A program made the position numbers and the translations under genes. The notes below the pieces were generated by a model. It had not been told where the DNA came from and did no database searches. It saw only the letters and a list, made by a program, of their open reading frames with translations. This document shows positions 1 through 11,063 of a stretch of 64,000 bases of DNA, in pieces; the stretch's first letter is position 1, and each line of letters begins with the position of its first letter. Source of the DNA: Epiperipatus broadwayi (taxonomy: Eukaryota; Onychophora; Udeonychophora; Euonychophora; Peripatidae); contig JAQFVV010000449.1 in NCBI GenBank assembly GCA_028023455.1, positions 1-64,000 on the forward strand, in the 5' to 3' direction.

Positions 1-1952
1 CCCCGCGACTTGTCGACGTCGCTATTTCTGTATGTTCGCTGTTCTGTTGACGATTCCCTTTTACGAACCTGCTGTGTTATTTCGTCCGGGGTTTACATAA
101 TGTTTTGTGAAAATAATTTCAAACACATATACACGTACGCTTTTATTTGTTTCATACGTAGATTCAGATTGAACCCGAGTAATAGGCGCCAGGAGAACCT
201 TTACAAGCTCGCCACGCACGTGCACACGCTCACTCAACTATATCACAGAACATGCCCAAGCATCACTCCAGCGGACAGCAAGAAACGAACACAGCAACAC
301 TATTTCCGAACTAGATCGCACATTACCGTTAAAACAATATTAAAACACCTTTATCACTGTTGGGCCCGCCCTATATCCCCCAGAATAAATTAACCATAAC
401 TTAACATTAACATAAGAATTGTATGACAAATATAAACGCTATAAATATACTTAAATCTTAACTAAAATATTAAATGTACCCGTTCAACTTATACAACATA
501 GATCACTCTCGCACTCATTCAACATTATTTAAATAAATTTGAAATTCCAAGCGATCAATAAAAGAAGTATTAATTAAATGAATGATTTATTTAGAAAAAA
601 CTGGGTAAATAAAATTATCATGCAGATATATGATTTAGTAAGTCTAGATAACATAATTACGGAATTAGGTATGAATTTGCACAGATATTTGCTGAATCTT
701 AATTGTACATATGATTCTGGTTGAGTTCTTTAGTGATTCAATTTGGTCATTAGTAATTTTATCATTTTACACTTAATGTTTGTAAATCGTTCTCCACTTT
801 AAAGTTAATTTAGCTGGTGCATGAATGTGTGAGCAAATGTTAAAATATAACTACCTGTGGAACGAGAAGACTGTAATGGGATCCTGAGCGATGTTTTCCT
901 TAATTCAGCATGCCGGCTTTTGGTGGGGCTTCCAGGGCGTGTGTGGTCCTTGAGTTCATTTTCTCCGAGGTTGAGAGCATTCTAGGATCGATCAGCGGTG
1001 CCAGGTGCGAAGGTTCGGCGGCCAAGCCGCGAATTTTGGATTCAGCAACGCATTTCGTCTACGGTATCACACAAAGTTTAGGTTAAGAAGTCCAAGTACT
1101 TAATCAGAAGCTCTGCCAAAAAAATTAATAATACTCTCCGCTAAAATTCAAATTAATTTCGCCTTCCACAACTCTTAATCAATAATTAATAATTGTAATT
1201 AATGTCTCTCTCCAGTTCTGTCTTGCCTTTTTCTTCTCTTCTTTCCCGCCACGACACCTTGAATTTTTCCTCCAATCTCTGTCATGCACTCATGAGTCAT
1301 TAGTTCTTATTTGCTAATTAAGGGTCCTCTTTATTCAATGGTTTCTGGGACATTTGCACCACGTTGGAATTTAATTTAGTTTTACCATTTTTTTTAAGTA
1401 TTGTTTTAGCTGGAGCCAGAAGTCTAAGTAGTACAATAGCAGTGTACACTTTTTATCACCTCTGTTTCTAAATTTGGATTGTTATCTAGACTTTACCAAC
1501 ATACATCCTGCTTATTGTTTCAAATTCTCTAAATTTTAATCTACTAATTGCCCCCCCATTCAAAATATCTTAGATCGCTTGGAATCTTTTAACCTATTGC
1601 AGATTAATTAATTTACTTATCTTTTTTCTTTCTTTTTTTGTTTAAAAATGATTTAATAAAAAAATTTCTAATTTGTTCTCGATCATTCTTTTTTTTAAAA
1701 CGAAATAACAAAAAAAAGCAAACTTACAAATAATGATTATATTAAAAAAAATAAAAACTCTTTTAATTTTAGTTCAATAAATCTGACAGGTACTCTTGTA
1801 TAGCTGCGATCTGCTTTAGAAACGGCTGTTTCTCGTTTATTCTTAAAACAAGATCGTTTTTTAAAAAGTTTTGTACCTGTCATTTATTTCGTCATTAATA
1901 TATATCTTTAACTTTCCTAGGTTCAAACCCTATGTAACGCTATTCCGTTACA
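1..1952 (-). repeat. 3' LTR of the gypsy element (truncated by window)
   Basis: Position 1 aligns with 6633 of the right-hand copy, and the repeat ends at 1952 in GTTACA. On the minus strand this end reads TGTAAC..., the usual TG start of an LTR, directly after a purine-rich tract. Differences seen from the right copy are an A/T near 424, two changes near 687-702, a T-run length change near 1697, a 7-bp indel near 1741 and C/T at 1945. A 127-aa plus-strand ORF (10-393) lies inside but is antisense to the element and resembles nothing I know. Confidence 0.92.
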
Positions 1953-1964
1953 TATCTCCCCGCC
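1953..1964 (-). other. polypurine tract of the gypsy element
   Basis: On the minus strand AGGCGGGGAGATA lies immediately upstream of the TGTAAC start of the 3' LTR. This is the expected position and composition of the plus-strand primer of an LTR retrotransposon. Confidence 0.75.
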
Positions 1965-2018
1965 TGGTGTAGAGTAAAATCCGAGGATTGCGGATTTTAG
2001 CTCTGATAAGGAGCCAAG

Positions 2019-5000
2019 TTATTCGGCCCTCTTCAGTGCCCTCGCATTAAATGTCCCCTTTCCTTGGGCCAGTACAAAGGCATTATTCCCATATGCCCTG
2101 ACGATCTCATATGGGCCCTCATAGATGTCGAGGAATTTTTTATATACGTTCTGTTCCGGTCGACTGACCGGATTTGATCTGACCATCACTCGGTCTCCCA
2201 CAGTGAACGTGTTTCGGATTGGCCTATTGGTCTGCCTTCGCATTTCCCCCATATGTTCCAATCTCCGTAATGCTATCTGGTTGTCATGTTTTCGATCAAC
2301 TCTTCCTGTTCGGATCGAGGGTCTATCATCGTAAGGATATGGTATAGGTCGTCCATAATGGAGTCGACTGGGTTCAAGTCCAGTGGACTCATTCTTTGAG
2401 GTATTGATCATTTCAGTAATCCGGGGAATCTCCCGAACCCATTTCCGATGATCTCCTGCAGTGTACACGCGGAATAGCCGCCCCAACTCCCGCATCACCC
2501 GCTCGCATGGGTTGCTCTGCGGGTTCCGGATAGACGTCATATGATGTTTGATCCCAGTTTGGTTCACCCATCGCCTCCACACCTTTGATACAAATGGTGT
2601 GCCATGATCCGATAAAAGGCACTTAGGTTTCCCGATGATGGGAAACTGTTTGGTTTCCAACAGTTTGATGGTCTGGTTTGCATTAGCCCGGGCCATGGGG
2701 TACGCGGCGACCATTTTGGAGCACAAATCATATGTGACCAGTAAATACCTCTTCCCCCCAAACATCGGCAACGGCCCGTAATAATCAATAGCCAGGGTGT
2801 GGTTTGGTTCTCGGACGATGATCGGTATCTGAGGTCCTTCATTCGACCGATTTAGCGGTTTTGTCCTCGCACAAATCTCACACTTCCGTAGTCTTCTGGC
2901 AATGTCGTGGTGCATCCCTGGCCAGTAAAACCAATTACTAAGGTACCCCTCAGTCTTGCTTGTTCCGTAATGGCCACGTTCCTGATGGGTCTCATCAACC
3001 ATTCGATCCCGCATTCCCTTCGGTATTACAATACGGGTTTGTTTCCCATTCCCTGTTTTCCTTTGGACTATTCCTTCCAGAATAATGCACCGGTCCCGAT
3101 ATTTCCATAACAGACCCCCCCCAGTCTCTTCCTTTTTCTGGTCGGGCCCTGCCTTTGGCCTCCTCTCACGTAGGTATCGTATTATTTGTTGGCATTCTTC
3201 ATCCTCTTTCTGGCCCCTCCGAATGTTGTTTGCACCAAACTCACTCTCCCTGCTTCGCCTGGTAGTAGCGGCTATGTACGCGAATTCCTCAGCCTCGGCA
3301 TTTGGCTGTGGTCCCACAGGGTAACGGCTCAGTGCGTCTGCGATCACGTTATCCTTCCCTTTACAATATTCCACTTCATATTGGAACTCCTGCAGGGCTA
3401 AGCTCCACCTCACTAATCTATTATTTGTCAAAAAACTTTTATTCAGAAATTCCAGACTCCGATGGTCGGTAATTACTTTCACTTTGGATCCGACCAGGTA
3501 CTGTCTGAACTTTTTGAAAGCCCATACTATGGCGAGGGCTTCTCGTTCGGTGACAGTGTATCTCCGTTCGGGATCTTTGAGTAGTCGGCTAATGAATGCC
3601 AACACCCTTTGTTCTCCATCCGGTCCCTTTTGGTACAACGTGGCTCCTAGCCCAATGTCGCTACTGTCCGTCTGTACCCAAAATATCTGGTCGAAGTCTG
3701 GGTATGCTAATATGGTCTGTTTTAAAAATCCTTCCTTCACCCTCTGGAAACTCCGTTCCCGTCTCTCATCCCATATCCACGCTTGCTCCTTTCTTAACAA
3801 TTGTAATAGGGGTTCCATATCATGGGAGAAGTTTTCATAAAATTTGTTGTAGAAGGTGCACATTCCGAGGAATGCTTTAATATCCTTTCTCTTCTTCGGA
3901 ACAGGGAATTCTTGGATGGCCTGGATCTTTTCGGGGTTAGGCCGTATTCCATCCTGGCTTATGATATGTCCCAAGAACTTGACTTCCTGGGTCGCAAAGT
4001 GGCTTTTTTTTAGGTTTATTTTTATTCCCTTCTGTTCGCATTCATGGAGCAACATTTCTAAGTGCCGACAATGCTCCTCTATGTTTTCAGACGCTATAAT
4101 GATATCGTCTACGTACATCGTGACAAATTTCTTAACTTCATCTGATAGGGTTTGGTCCAGGCACTGCACTAAGCCTGCACCACTATTCTTTAATCCAAAA
4201 GGCACGCGGTTAAACTGGTACGCCCGTCCGTTATATTTGAATGTGGTGTATTTTCGATCGTCTGGGTGGAGGCTCATTTGCCAGTAGCTATTTGTCAAGT
4301 CCATAGTGGAAAAGATTCGCTTGTTCTGAAATCTTGTCATCAGTTCGCTCATGATGGGCGGAGCGTTTGTATCTGGAATTGTCACCTTGTTCAGTTGTCT
4401 GGCATCGAGGCACAATCGTATCGATCCGTCACCCTTTTTTACGGCTAAGATGGGGTTGTTGTATGGCGAGGTACACTTTGAAATAACCCCCCACTTTATC
4501 ATCTGTTCCAGCTGAGTTTCAATCTCCTTCCGGTATTGGAAAGGGATTGGGTACGCCCTAGTTTGATATGGGTTGCTGGTGTTCAACCGGATTCGGTGTT
4601 CGTACCCCTTGATTACTCCCGGCTTGTCCGAGAAAACACTCTCGTAAGTCCCCAGTATTCCTTGAATCCTCTCTCTCTGCCCTTTATCTGGCCCTGTCAT
4701 TTCATTAACTCTTTTCTCAATCTCCCCTTTTACCATGATACATTGCAGTTCCCTCTGCCCTTCTGGTTCTCTGTCCATGGTTTCCCCAAAAGGCACTATG
4801 ACTCTACCGATTCTTGCTTGTTCAGTCCCATAATCAATGCTACACTTTGCCATTCTCATAAAATCAGACCCTAACACCAAGTCATGTATCAGCCCCTCAA
4901 GTATTAACACAATCTGGGTGAATTCCTGCCCTGCAATAACTATATTCGCCCACACCTGTTTGGTCTGTATTCTTGCCTTTTTCCCATTGGCCAGTATAAT

Positions 5001-5135
5001 CTGGGTCCCTTTCAATGGCAAGATTTTCATTTCTGTTTGCCCTTGGGCGATCCTGTCAAAAGTTTCCTGAGCCGTTACCGACACCTGACTTCCTGTATCC
5101 AGCAGCGCCCTCGTATGAACCCCTTGGATTGACAC
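2019..5135 (-). CDS. pol: gypsy Pol polyprotein (protease, RT, RNase H, integrase)
   Basis: Open for 1038 codons from a GTG at 5135; the true entry is probably a -1 frameshift from gag, so upstream residues in this frame also belong to it. The aspartic protease has the DTG triad at residues 13-15. The reverse transcriptase spans about 165-450 with the catalytic YVDD box at 341-344. RNase H spans about 485-605 with D489, E532, D557 and D600. Integrase has an HX4H...CX2C zinc finger (H717, H722, C752, C755), a catalytic core D784, D843, E878 with a 35-residue last spacing, and a GPY/F-type module around 1007-1020. No stop or missing catalytic residue is seen, so it should be functional. It replicates the element RNA into DNA and inserts it into the genome. 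It ends 67 bp before the 3' LTR. Confidence 0.95.
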   Translation of the reverse strand: MSIQGVHTRALLDTGSQVSVTAQETFDRIAQGQTEMKILPLKGTQIILANGKKARIQTKQVWANIVIAGQEFTQIVLILEGLIHDLVLGSDFMRMAKCSIDYGTEQARIGRVIVPFGETMDREPEGQRELQCIMVKGEIEKRVNEMTGPDKGQRERIQGILGTYESVFSDKPGVIKGYEHRIRLNTSNPYQTRAYPIPFQYRKEIETQLEQMIKWGVISKCTSPYNNPILAVKKGDGSIRLCLDARQLNKVTIPDTNAPPIMSELMTRFQNKRIFSTMDLTNSYWQMSLHPDDRKYTTFKYNGRAYQFNRVPFGLKNSGAGLVQCLDQTLSDEVKKFVTMYVDDIIIASENIEEHCRHLEMLLHECEQKGIKINLKKSHFATQEVKFLGHIISQDGIRPNPEKIQAIQEFPVPKKRKDIKAFLGMCTFYNKFYENFSHDMEPLLQLLRKEQAWIWDERRERSFQRVKEGFLKQTILAYPDFDQIFWVQTDSSDIGLGATLYQKGPDGEQRVLAFISRLLKDPERRYTVTEREALAIVWAFKKFRQYLVGSKVKVITDHRSLEFLNKSFLTNNRLVRWSLALQEFQYEVEYCKGKDNVIADALSRYPVGPQPNAEAEEFAYIAATTRRSRESEFGANNIRRGQKEDEECQQIIRYLRERRPKAGPDQKKEETGGGLLWKYRDRCIILEGIVQRKTGNGKQTRIVIPKGMRDRMVDETHQERGHYGTSKTEGYLSNWFYWPGMHHDIARRLRKCEICARTKPLNRSNEGPQIPIIVREPNHTLAIDYYGPLPMFGGKRYLLVTYDLCSKMVAAYPMARANANQTIKLLETKQFPIIGKPKCLLSDHGTPFVSKVWRRWVNQTGIKHHMTSIRNPQSNPCERVMRELGRLFRVYTAGDHRKWVREIPRITEMINTSKNESTGLEPSRLHYGRPIPYPYDDRPSIRTGRVDRKHDNQIALRRLEHMGEMRRQTNRPIRNTFTVGDRVMVRSNPVSRPEQNVYKKFLDIYEGPYEIVRAYGNNAFVLAQGKGTFNARALKRAE

Positions 5136-5719
5136 ATCGATCTTTGGGCACTCCTGTTTTCCCCGAGGTCCTTCCCCCCTTCATCTTGTGCTATATTAGC
5201 TATCCTGATCCCATCATTCCCTTCTTTGCTAAAATAGTCATCATTTTCGGCCGCCTCTAATATCTCCAACACTCGTTTTATCTCAGTTTCCCCCTCAATG
5301 ACTTGTCTAATCTCCCTGGGCAGGTTGCGCCCTGCTATCCTGATTCGCCGCTCTTCCGGTATTTGATATTCGTTTATTTTTCTTAATCTCGCCACCTGTC
5401 GCTGTATGAAGGTACTGTATGTTTCATCTTCTTCCTTTTTGCTTTGTTCGATTGCCCACCTTTCCCTTTCTTGTTGGGCTAGTCCCCAATATCTTCCCAT
5501 TATGGCTCTTTGGTATTCTTCGAACGTTTCCGGTTTCTCTTTCATCGCCTCCCACCATTCCACCACTTCCCCTTGGATGTGGCTGCATGCAATCGCTATC
5601 TTAGATTCTTCACTAAACTGCCCGCAAGAGAACAACCTCTTCAGACTTTCCACATGTCGACACGGGCTTTCGTCTTCCTTTCCTTTAAAATGTTCAAGTT
5701 TAATCCACTTTCCCTCCAT
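5075..5719 (-). CDS. gag: gypsy Gag-like structural protein
   Basis: A 214-codon ORF directly upstream of pol, starting at ATG 5719 about 230 bp inside the putative 5' LTR. It is rich in charged and Trp residues, with a WWEAM...F..Y..A pattern near residues 53-75 typical of the retrotransposon gag (capsid) domain. It should form the particle shell that packages element RNA. It overlaps pol by 61 bp, with pol in the -1 frame. Oddly it is short for a gypsy Gag (usually 300-400 aa or more) and has no CCHC zinc knuckle. Nucleic-acid binding may rest on the basic C-terminus, or the knuckle may have been lost. The position and fold-like pattern support the call; sequence identity alone is weak. Confidence 0.8.
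   Translation of the reverse strand: MEGKWIKLEHFKGKEDESPCRHVESLKRLFSCGQFSEESKIAIACSHIQGEVVEWWEAMKEKPETFEEYQRAIMGRYWGLAQQERERWAIEQSKKEEDETYSTFIQRQVARLRKINEYQIPEERRIRIAGRNLPREIRQVIEGETEIKRVLEILEAAENDDYFSKEGNDGIRIANIAQDEGGKDLGENRSAQRSMCQSKGFIRGRCWIQEVRCR
5156..5162 (-). promoter_or_regulatory. candidate -1 ribosomal frameshift site gag/pol
   Basis: In the gag reading frame the minus strand reads G GAA AAC. Slipping back one base gives GGA AAA C and enters the pol frame, which is open from here through the DTG protease. It resembles but does not match the X XXY YYZ slippery consensus; the A-rich AAC codon could slip and the P-site would need a G-U pair. No downstream pseudoknot was worked out. 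Confidence 0.4.
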
Positions 5720-5948
5720 CCTGTTTAATATTCGATTTATATTTGGCTATAGTAATCCACGGCTCGTCACCTACTACTCCGCTGGTCCCACTGACTGTCT
5801 TGCCCTATTTTCAGATGCTCCTTGCTCTTAAAATTCCCACTGTAAGCCCTCAAGTTTGGTTTCTATCGCTCAGATATCCCAGTTCCCACTGTTCCCCTTT
5901 ATTTATATTCAGTAGCCATCGGTATATGTGCGGTTATACCTATATACT
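5720..5948 (-). other. gypsy 5' leader between LTR and gag
   Basis: Short untranslated leader. A primer-binding site beginning TGG directly after the LTR end was not found when the LTR is taken to end at 5949. A TGGGAACTGGGA stretch on the minus strand near 5885-5896 would fit only if the LTR instead ends near 5897. The boundary and the tRNA primer therefore remain undetermined. Confidence 0.5.
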
Positions 5949-8579
5949 GTTACACGCGTCGTTACATATGTAGATACGCTATCCTTTACTTAACTTTTAA
6001 AAAAATTTTTTTTTTCGGTGGTTATTTATATATATGTGTTGTTTACGCTCAACGTCCCTTTTATTTTTAAGTAACACACAACTCCTAACAAGATCCCAGT
6101 TACAGTTCGTTCCTTTGTGCAAGAATATAATAATATTAAAATGCGTCTTTTAACGATGTATATATTTTTTCGATTAAAATTATTTGCGGTTAACTTACTA
6201 ATATAGAAATTAATTTATGAATTGCTTCCTTTTACTATCTGATATTTCTTCCACGGAATCCCGCTATCCCACAGCTTTCTACAAATATCAGGTATATTCG
6301 GATGCTTGATTATTTTAATAATGACAAAAGAACTAAATCCCCTTCCCACTCTCTCAAGCAATGTTTAATAATTTGACTTTTAGTGATTATAAAATTTCCC
6401 CCCCGCTTTCATCGATAATTCATTCTGTAATTTCGAGCGCCCTCTCTTCCTTTTTTTCTTTTTTTTTTTAAAAAAATGTCCTCCGACCGCCTTATTTAGG
6501 CCGCTAAACGTATTTCCTTCTCAGGGTCTCTTTATTTAAATTGACTTTCGTTATTAGAACCGTCAGTTATATCCCCGTCGGTTCTGCCCTTTGAAACAAC
6601 AGTTTCGCCGCACGTTGACGCGCCAAATGCAACCCCGCGACTTGTCGACGTCGCTATTTCTGTATGTTCGCTGTTCTGTTGACGATTCCCTTTTACGAAC
6701 CTGCTGTGTTATTTCGTCCGGGGTTTACATAATGTTTTGTGAAAATAATTTCAAACACATATACACGTACGCTTTTATTTGTTTCATACGTAGATTCAGA
6801 TTGAACCCGAGTAATAGGCGCCAGGAGAACCTTTACAAGCTCGCCACGCACGTGCACACGCTCACTCAACTATATCACAGAACATGCCCAAGCATCACTC
6901 CAGCGGACAGCAAGAAACGAACACAGCAACACTATTTCCGAACTAGATCGCACATTACCGTTAAAACAATATTAAAACACCTTTATCACTGTTGGGCCCG
7001 CCCTATATCCCCCAGAATAAATTAACCATAACTTAACATTAACATAAGAATTGTATGACAAATATAAACGCTATTAATATACTTAAATCTTAACTAAAAT
7101 ATTAAATGTACCCGTTCAACTTATACAACATAGATCACTCTCGCACTCATTCAACATTATTTAAATAAATTTGAAATTCCAAGCGATCAATAAAAGAAGT
7201 ATTAATTAAATGAATGATTTATTTAGAAAAAACTGGGTAAATAAAATTATCATGCAGATATATGATTTAGTAAGTCTAGATAACATAATTACGGAATTAG
7301 GTATGAATTTGCACAGATATTTGCTGACTCTTAATTGCACATATGATTCTGGTTGAGTTCTTTAGTGATTCAATTTGGTCATTAGTAATTTTATCATTTT
7401 ACACTTAATGTTTGTAAATCGTTCTCCACTTTAAAGTTAATTTAGCTGGTGCATGAATGTGTGAGCAAATGTTAAAATATAACTACCTGTGGAACGAGAA
7501 GACTGTAATGGGATCCTGAGCGATGTTTTCCTTAATTCAGCATGCCGGCTTTTGGTGGGGCTTCCAGGGCGTGTGTGGTCCTTGAGTTCATTTTCTCCGA
7601 GGTTGAGAGCATTCTAGGATCGATCAGCGGTGCCAGGTGCGAAGGTTCGGCGGCCAAGCCGCGAATTTTGGATTCAGCAACGCATTTCGTCTACGGTATC
7701 ACACAAAGTTTAGGTTAAGAAGTCCAAGTACTTAATCAGAAGCTCTGCCAAAAAAATTAATAATACTCTCCGCTAAAATTCAAATTAATTTCGCCTTCCA
7801 CAACTCTTAATCAATAATTAATAATTGTAATTAATGTCTCTCTCCAGTTCTGTCTTGCCTTTTTCTTCTCTTCTTTCCCGCCACGACACCTTGAATTTTT
7901 CCTCCAATCTCTGTCATGCACTCATGAGTCATTAGTTCTTATTTGCTAATTAAGGGTCCTCTTTATTCAATGGTTTCTGGGACATTTGCACCACGTTGGA
8001 ATTTAATTTAGTTTTACCATTTTTTTTAAGTATTGTTTTAGCTGGAGCCAGAAGTCTAAGTAGTACAATAGCAGTGTACACTTTTTATCACCTCTGTTTC
8101 TAAATTTGGATTGTTATCTAGACTTTACCAACATACATCCTGCTTATTGTTTCAAATTCTCTAAATTTTAATCTACTAATTGCCCCCCCATTCAAAATAT
8201 CTTAGATCGCTTGGAATCTTTTAACCTATTGCAGATTAATTAATTTACTTATCTTTTTTCTTTCTTTTTTTGTTTAAAAATGATTTAATAAAAAAATTTC
8301 TAATTTGTTCTCGATCATTCTTTTTTTTTTAAAACGAAATAACAAAAAAAAGCAAACTTACAAATAATGATTAAAAAATAAAAACTCTTTTAATTTTAGT
8401 TCAATAAATCTGACAGGTACTCTTGTATAGCTGCGATCTGCTTTAGAAACGGCTGTTTCTCGTTTATTCTTAAAACAAGATCGTTTTTTAAAAAGTTTTG
8501 TACCTGTCATTTATTTCGTCATTAATATATATCTTTAACTTTCCTAGGTTCAAACCCTATGTAACGCTATTCTGTTACA
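5949..8579 (-). repeat. 5' LTR of the gypsy element
   Basis: The right end at 8579 is fixed by the point where the copies at 1952 and 8579 stop matching. The left end is inferred from TGTTACACG at 5949, which with the terminal CTGTTACA gives near-inverted TG...CA ends. That makes the LTR about 2.6 kb, unusually long for gypsy. It contains a plus-strand ORF of 144 codons (6591-7025) antisense to the element, probably fortuitous. Confidence 0.8.
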
Positions 8580-9386
8580 GTATATGAGCACAGACTTTTA
8601 CATGACCCACCACTCTCCACACTGTCTCATAACACTGATACACTTGAACACATATATGTTAAAAAGATAATCACCAATATACATATTTCATGCTAAACCA
8701 GCAAAAATCGGTGGGTCAGATTACCATCTCTACACATATATGCCATAAGTGCTCAGATGTATATTAAGATAGCCAACCTCATATTTTAATGGACAGGCCT
8801 CAATCCACTCTACACTCCAACTCTTCAACCATCCATCCAATTGAAAATCTGATGATGAAATGCTCAAAGGCCACCATGAGGCTGAGATTCTTGTGACACC
8901 CTTGTTGACCTAAGGTCAATCTGGCCCCTCATGTACAGGACATAATCCACTTAATGCATATATAAGTTATTACATAGTAGAGATGTCTGCCCATCCCTTG
9001 TAAATGCATTAAGTGGATTATGTCCTGTACATGAGGGGTCAGATTGACCTCAGGTCAACATGAGTGTGACAAGAATCTCAGCCTCAGGGTGGCCTTTGAG
9101 CATTCCATCATCAGATTTTCAATTGGATGGATGGTTGAAGAGTTGGAGGGTGGAGTGGATTAAGGCCTGTCCATTAAAGTATGAGGTTTCACTGTCTTAA
9201 TATATATCTGAGCACTTATGGCATATATGTTTAGAGATGGTAATCTGGACCAACTGATGATTGCTGGTTTAGCATGAAATATGTATATTGGTGATTATCT
9301 TTTCAACATATATGTGTTTAAGTGTATCAGTGTTATGAGATAGTGTGGAGAGTGGTGGGTCATGTGAAAGTCTCTGCTCATATACC
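8580..9386. mobile_element. large fold-back (hairpin) element, family B, copy 1
   Basis: About 400-bp arms (8580-8975 and 9000-9386) are reverse complements with scattered mismatches around a short loop. The outer ends read GTATATGAGC and GCTCATATAC. No ORF is present. The same sequence family recurs at 29300-29600, 50340-51370 and 55857-56900. The arm at 9254-9279 holds a CTGATGA-stem-GAAA motif (see findings). The gypsy LTR touches its left end directly, so the retrotransposon inserted into or at the edge of this element. Confidence 0.85.
9254..9279 (+). other. hammerhead-like core motif, family B copy 1
   Basis: CTGATGA, then TGCT...AGCA able to pair as a short stem, then GAAA. The mirrored arm near 8687-8712 keeps the stem but has lost CTGATGA. 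Confidence 0.4.
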
Positions 9387-9532
9387 CTATATATCACATA
9401 TATAGACATAGGTACATAATAAGCCTGTGTTTCAGTTAATAATTATTTACATAAATTGCTGTTTAATTTTTAAGTGCAATATTTGTATGTAATTTCATCA
9501 GAAGAGAATTACACTCTTTACATATGTGCTGC
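9387..9532. other. AT-rich spacer
   Basis: No ORF, repeat or regulatory signal recognised. Confidence 0.5.
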
Positions 9533-9784
9533 ATTGTCTTCTGTAACTCATCAATGTTTTGTTGAGTACTAATGAAGGATACTCTCAAAGCAAGTCACAA
9601 AATAAAGACTTTGAAAAGATAAAAATGGCTATCTAATCTTTGTACCTAAATTCATTTATATACATTAGGTGTAAAGATATGATGGCCATTCTTATCTTTT
9701 CAAAAATCTCTATCTTACTGACTTGGTTCAAGAGTATCCTTCATTTGTACTCAACAAAACATCATTGAGTTATTAAAAACAATA
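9533..9784. mobile_element. MITE-like hairpin, ~250 bp
   Basis: Arms 9533-9655 and 9666-9784 are imperfect inverted repeats; for example CTCAACAAAAC at 9750-9760 mirrors GTTTTGTTGAG at 9556-9566. It is non-coding and AT-rich, with the size and structure of a miniature inverted-repeat element. Confidence 0.7.
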
Positions 9785-10319
9785 TAGACATGTATCTGCC
9801 AACTACTCTTTTTATATGTTTCTGTTACTGTTTTTCTTTTTAAATGATTTTATGCAATTTATATTATTTGTATGTTTGTTTGTTTGTTTGTTTGTTTGTT
9901 TCATAGATATACTTTAAGTAAGACACATGAGAGGGTGGTATTCAATTGAAAGCTTTTAAAATTGAGCTTAATACATTTTAAGTAATGCATGGGATTTTTT
10001 TATTTCATTTGAAAACTTGCTTTAAGTTAAAATAAAATAAAATTACAGTTTACTTTAAAATAAAATCATTACGTAATAAAGAAAGTTACTTTACAATATT
10101 GTGGGGCAATCGAAACTGACAATAGTGGGTTGTAAAAAAGCATTGTAAAAAGTAATGAACATAAATAATATTAATATTATATGGATTTGGCATTGCAATA
10201 AAAAAGAAAGTTATACTTCAATATATATATATTTATTATAAAAAGCATTTTAGAAATTCAATACCTTTTAACTAAAGATCACAATTTTTTAATATAATTA
10301 TGGACACATACTAAATAGG

Positions 10320-10352
<33 letters not shown>

Positions 10353-11063
10353 AGGGGTGTACATATTAATAAGCTGGTCTGAGAATTTCAATACCTTTTA
10401 ACTAATGTGTATGATTTTTTTGATATAATTATGGGCTCTTATTAAATAGGATATATACATAAAGGGAACACATATTAACTTATTGCAGAAATATGTAGTG
10501 ATACATATATAGTAATATGTGTATATTGTATCTAAATTATTAGTATCAAGTCCCTTTAAGTATCAAATGGTTAGACATTTTTAATTACTGTGCCAATAAT
10601 AAAAACATAAAAATAAATAAGAGACAAAAAATATTTTATAGTAAATGCTTATATATATATATATATAATAATTTCATTTTATTCAATAAATGTGTTGAAT
10701 AATTTTTCACATTCATGATTTTTAAAGTTCTTGAGGCCATAAAGGCTGCAGAATCTGATTTGATATTGTTTGATGTGTTCTTATCTTGTTACATGAAGCA
10801 TTAAAGTGAGATTCCTTTGAATTTAATTATCAGAAGTGATATATCTATTGCATAAAGAATTGGTATCTCAGGGTTATATATTTTTATTGAGAATGAGTTT
10901 AAAGTCAGCAGTATGTGTAAGAACAGGAACTGTTGCCCCACCCCCACCCCGAAATACAATGGTTCTACATATTTAGGATGGGCCACTGAAAATATGATGA
11001 TGAAACCTCTACTTAGTAAAACCTATAGGATTATAACACTTAATTTGTTCTTTTATTGCATTG
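9785..11063. other. AT-rich spacer with simple repeats and a duplicated block
   Basis: Contains a (TTTG)n run at 9873-9901 and (CA)n(TA)n at 10321-10352. Two diverged direct copies of a ~70-bp block (10257-10330, 10386-10455) share the phrase TTCAATACCTTTTAACTAA. A partial stem-GAAAC motif at 10095-10116 resembles the hairpin at 11064-11334. No gene seen. Confidence 0.6.

Larger units (their letters stand above)
1..8579 (-). mobile_element. Ty3/gypsy LTR retrotransposon, cut by left window edge
   Basis: Two long direct repeats (1-1952 and the matching part of 5949-8579) flank a roughly 4-kb internal region with gag and pol on the minus strand. The order along the minus strand is 5' LTR (right), leader, gag, pol, polypurine tract, 3' LTR (left). 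Pol has the order protease-RT-RNase H-integrase, which defines Ty3/gypsy (Metaviridae). No env-like ORF is present. Both ORFs are open and the LTRs differ at only about four substitutions and two indels over 1.95 kb, so the insertion looks recent and may be active. The left LTR lacks its first ~680 bp because the window starts inside it. Confidence 0.95.

Noticed and set aside
2125-5831. Many plus-strand ORFs across the gypsy interior
   Set aside because: Shadows of gag and pol on the other strand.
6591-7025. 144-codon ORF inside the gypsy LTR, also present at 10-393
   Set aside because: Antisense to the element, no domain, duplicated only because the LTR is duplicated.
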